Source: Candidatus Levyibacteriota bacterium (lineage in GTDB: Bacteria > Patescibacteriota > Microgenomatia > Levybacterales > UBA12049). From it: a DNA stretch of 5,013 nt. Positions 4,788-5,013 of the stretch are shown piece by piece (positions within the stretch are counted from its first letter, which is position 1; each line of letters begins with the position of its first letter). A model generated the notes under the pieces. The model did no database searches and was not told where the DNA came from. It was given only the letters and a program-made list of their open reading frames with translations. Location of the stretch: NCBI GenBank assembly GCA_023245515.1, contig JAHFKE010000083.1, positions 1-5,013 on the forward strand, read 5' to 3'. Made by a program: the position numbers and the translations under genes.

Positions 4788-5012
4788 CTAACCTGAGGTT
4801 ATCGGTTGTGAGAGAATCCAGAGTCCGATCATGGTGTAGATCACCATCAGAATAAGCATGGGAAATTGACTCAGGAGAGCCTTTTTTCGACTCGGAAAGA
4901 GCCTCAATGCTATTAGGTGGGCGAGATAGACCGCCGCGATATGTCCCGTCAGAATAAAGGCAACTTGGCTATGCCATGTGATGTTCGCATCAATGATCTG
5001 TAAATTGGGCGT
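4788..5012 (-). CDS. C-terminal end of a multi-span membrane protein (partial)
   Basis: This frame enters from the right edge and ends at TAG (4790-4788); 74 residues are visible and the start lies outside the window. Two hydrophobic segments are clear: SQVAFILTGHIAAVYLAHLI (about 17-36) and FPMLILMVIYTMIGLWIL (about 51-68), joined by a basic loop with RLFPSRKKALLSQ. The GH...AH pattern, FPSRKKALLSQ loop and PMLILMVIYT.GLW ending remind me of the C-terminus of polytopic membrane proteins that are annotated in actinobacteria as fenitrothion hydrolase-like, from memory and with low certainty. The histidines in the first segment (TGHIAAVYLAH) could be functional, for example in metal binding, but this is speculation. 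Confidence 0.65.
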   Translation of the reverse strand, partial: TPNLQIIDANITWHSQVAFILTGHIAAVYLAHLIALRLFPSRKKALLSQFPMLILMVIYTMIGLWILSQPITSG

Positions 5013-5013
5013 A

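Noticed and set aside
1..5013. CRISPR array, tRNA/rRNA, insertion sequence or prophage genes
   Set aside because: No regularly spaced repeats, no cloverleaf or rRNA-like segments, no transposase or integrase motifs were found on reading both strands.

Overview
The window looks like a stretch of a small-genome bacterium, most plausibly a Candidate Phyla Radiation / Patescibacteria lineage (Parcubacteria-like). This placement is an inference. It rests on the moderately AT-rich composition, compact gene packing on both strands, a short protein whose C-terminal half resembles the pilin-like (TrbC/VirB2-type, T4SS_pilin) proteins common in these genomes, several short unrecognisable proteins, and a near absence of Shine-Dalgarno sequences. 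No rRNA or other phylogenetic marker is present to confirm it.

Layout from left to right. On the minus strand at the left edge is a type II toxin-antitoxin cassette: an intact RelB/DinJ-like antitoxin (202-489) followed, with an 11-base overlap, by a RelE/YafQ-like toxin (1-212) that is cut by the window edge and carries an apparent single-base frameshift. Divergent from it is a multi-span membrane protein with a pilin-like C-terminal half (620-1174). It converges on a minus-strand class I SAM-dependent methyltransferase (1189-1857). Next comes a frame-ambiguous minus-strand locus (1925-2288), where two overlapping reading frames look like either one frameshifted gene or two overlapping ones. 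A plus-strand CPA2/Kef-type cation:proton antiporter with a C-terminal RCK (TrkA-N) domain follows (2468-4150). It converges, sharing a TTAA stop, on an unrecognised 200-residue soluble protein (4147-4749). The right edge holds the C-terminal end of another membrane protein (4788-5012), also on the minus strand.

The most consistent signal across the window is promoter placement. At five of the six complete loci a sigma70-type promoter can be drawn whose -10 box ends only 6-9 bases before the chosen start codon, so the predicted mRNA starts at or within a few bases of the ATG (leaderless). This resets several starts: nominal upstream TTG codons at 498, 584 and 4785 lie inside or just after promoter elements, and the ATGs at 489, 620 and 4749 are preferred. 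The methyltransferase is the exception, with a perfect TATAAT giving a leader of about 20 bases.

The genes do not form one pathway. They are mostly single transcription units for separate jobs (stress/addiction module, cell envelope, methylation, monovalent cation homeostasis). I see no CRISPR array, RNA gene, insertion sequence or obvious defence island, and no clearly new multi-gene system. The observations most worth following are the leaderless promoter geometry, the broken toxin beside an intact antitoxin, and the two-frame locus.
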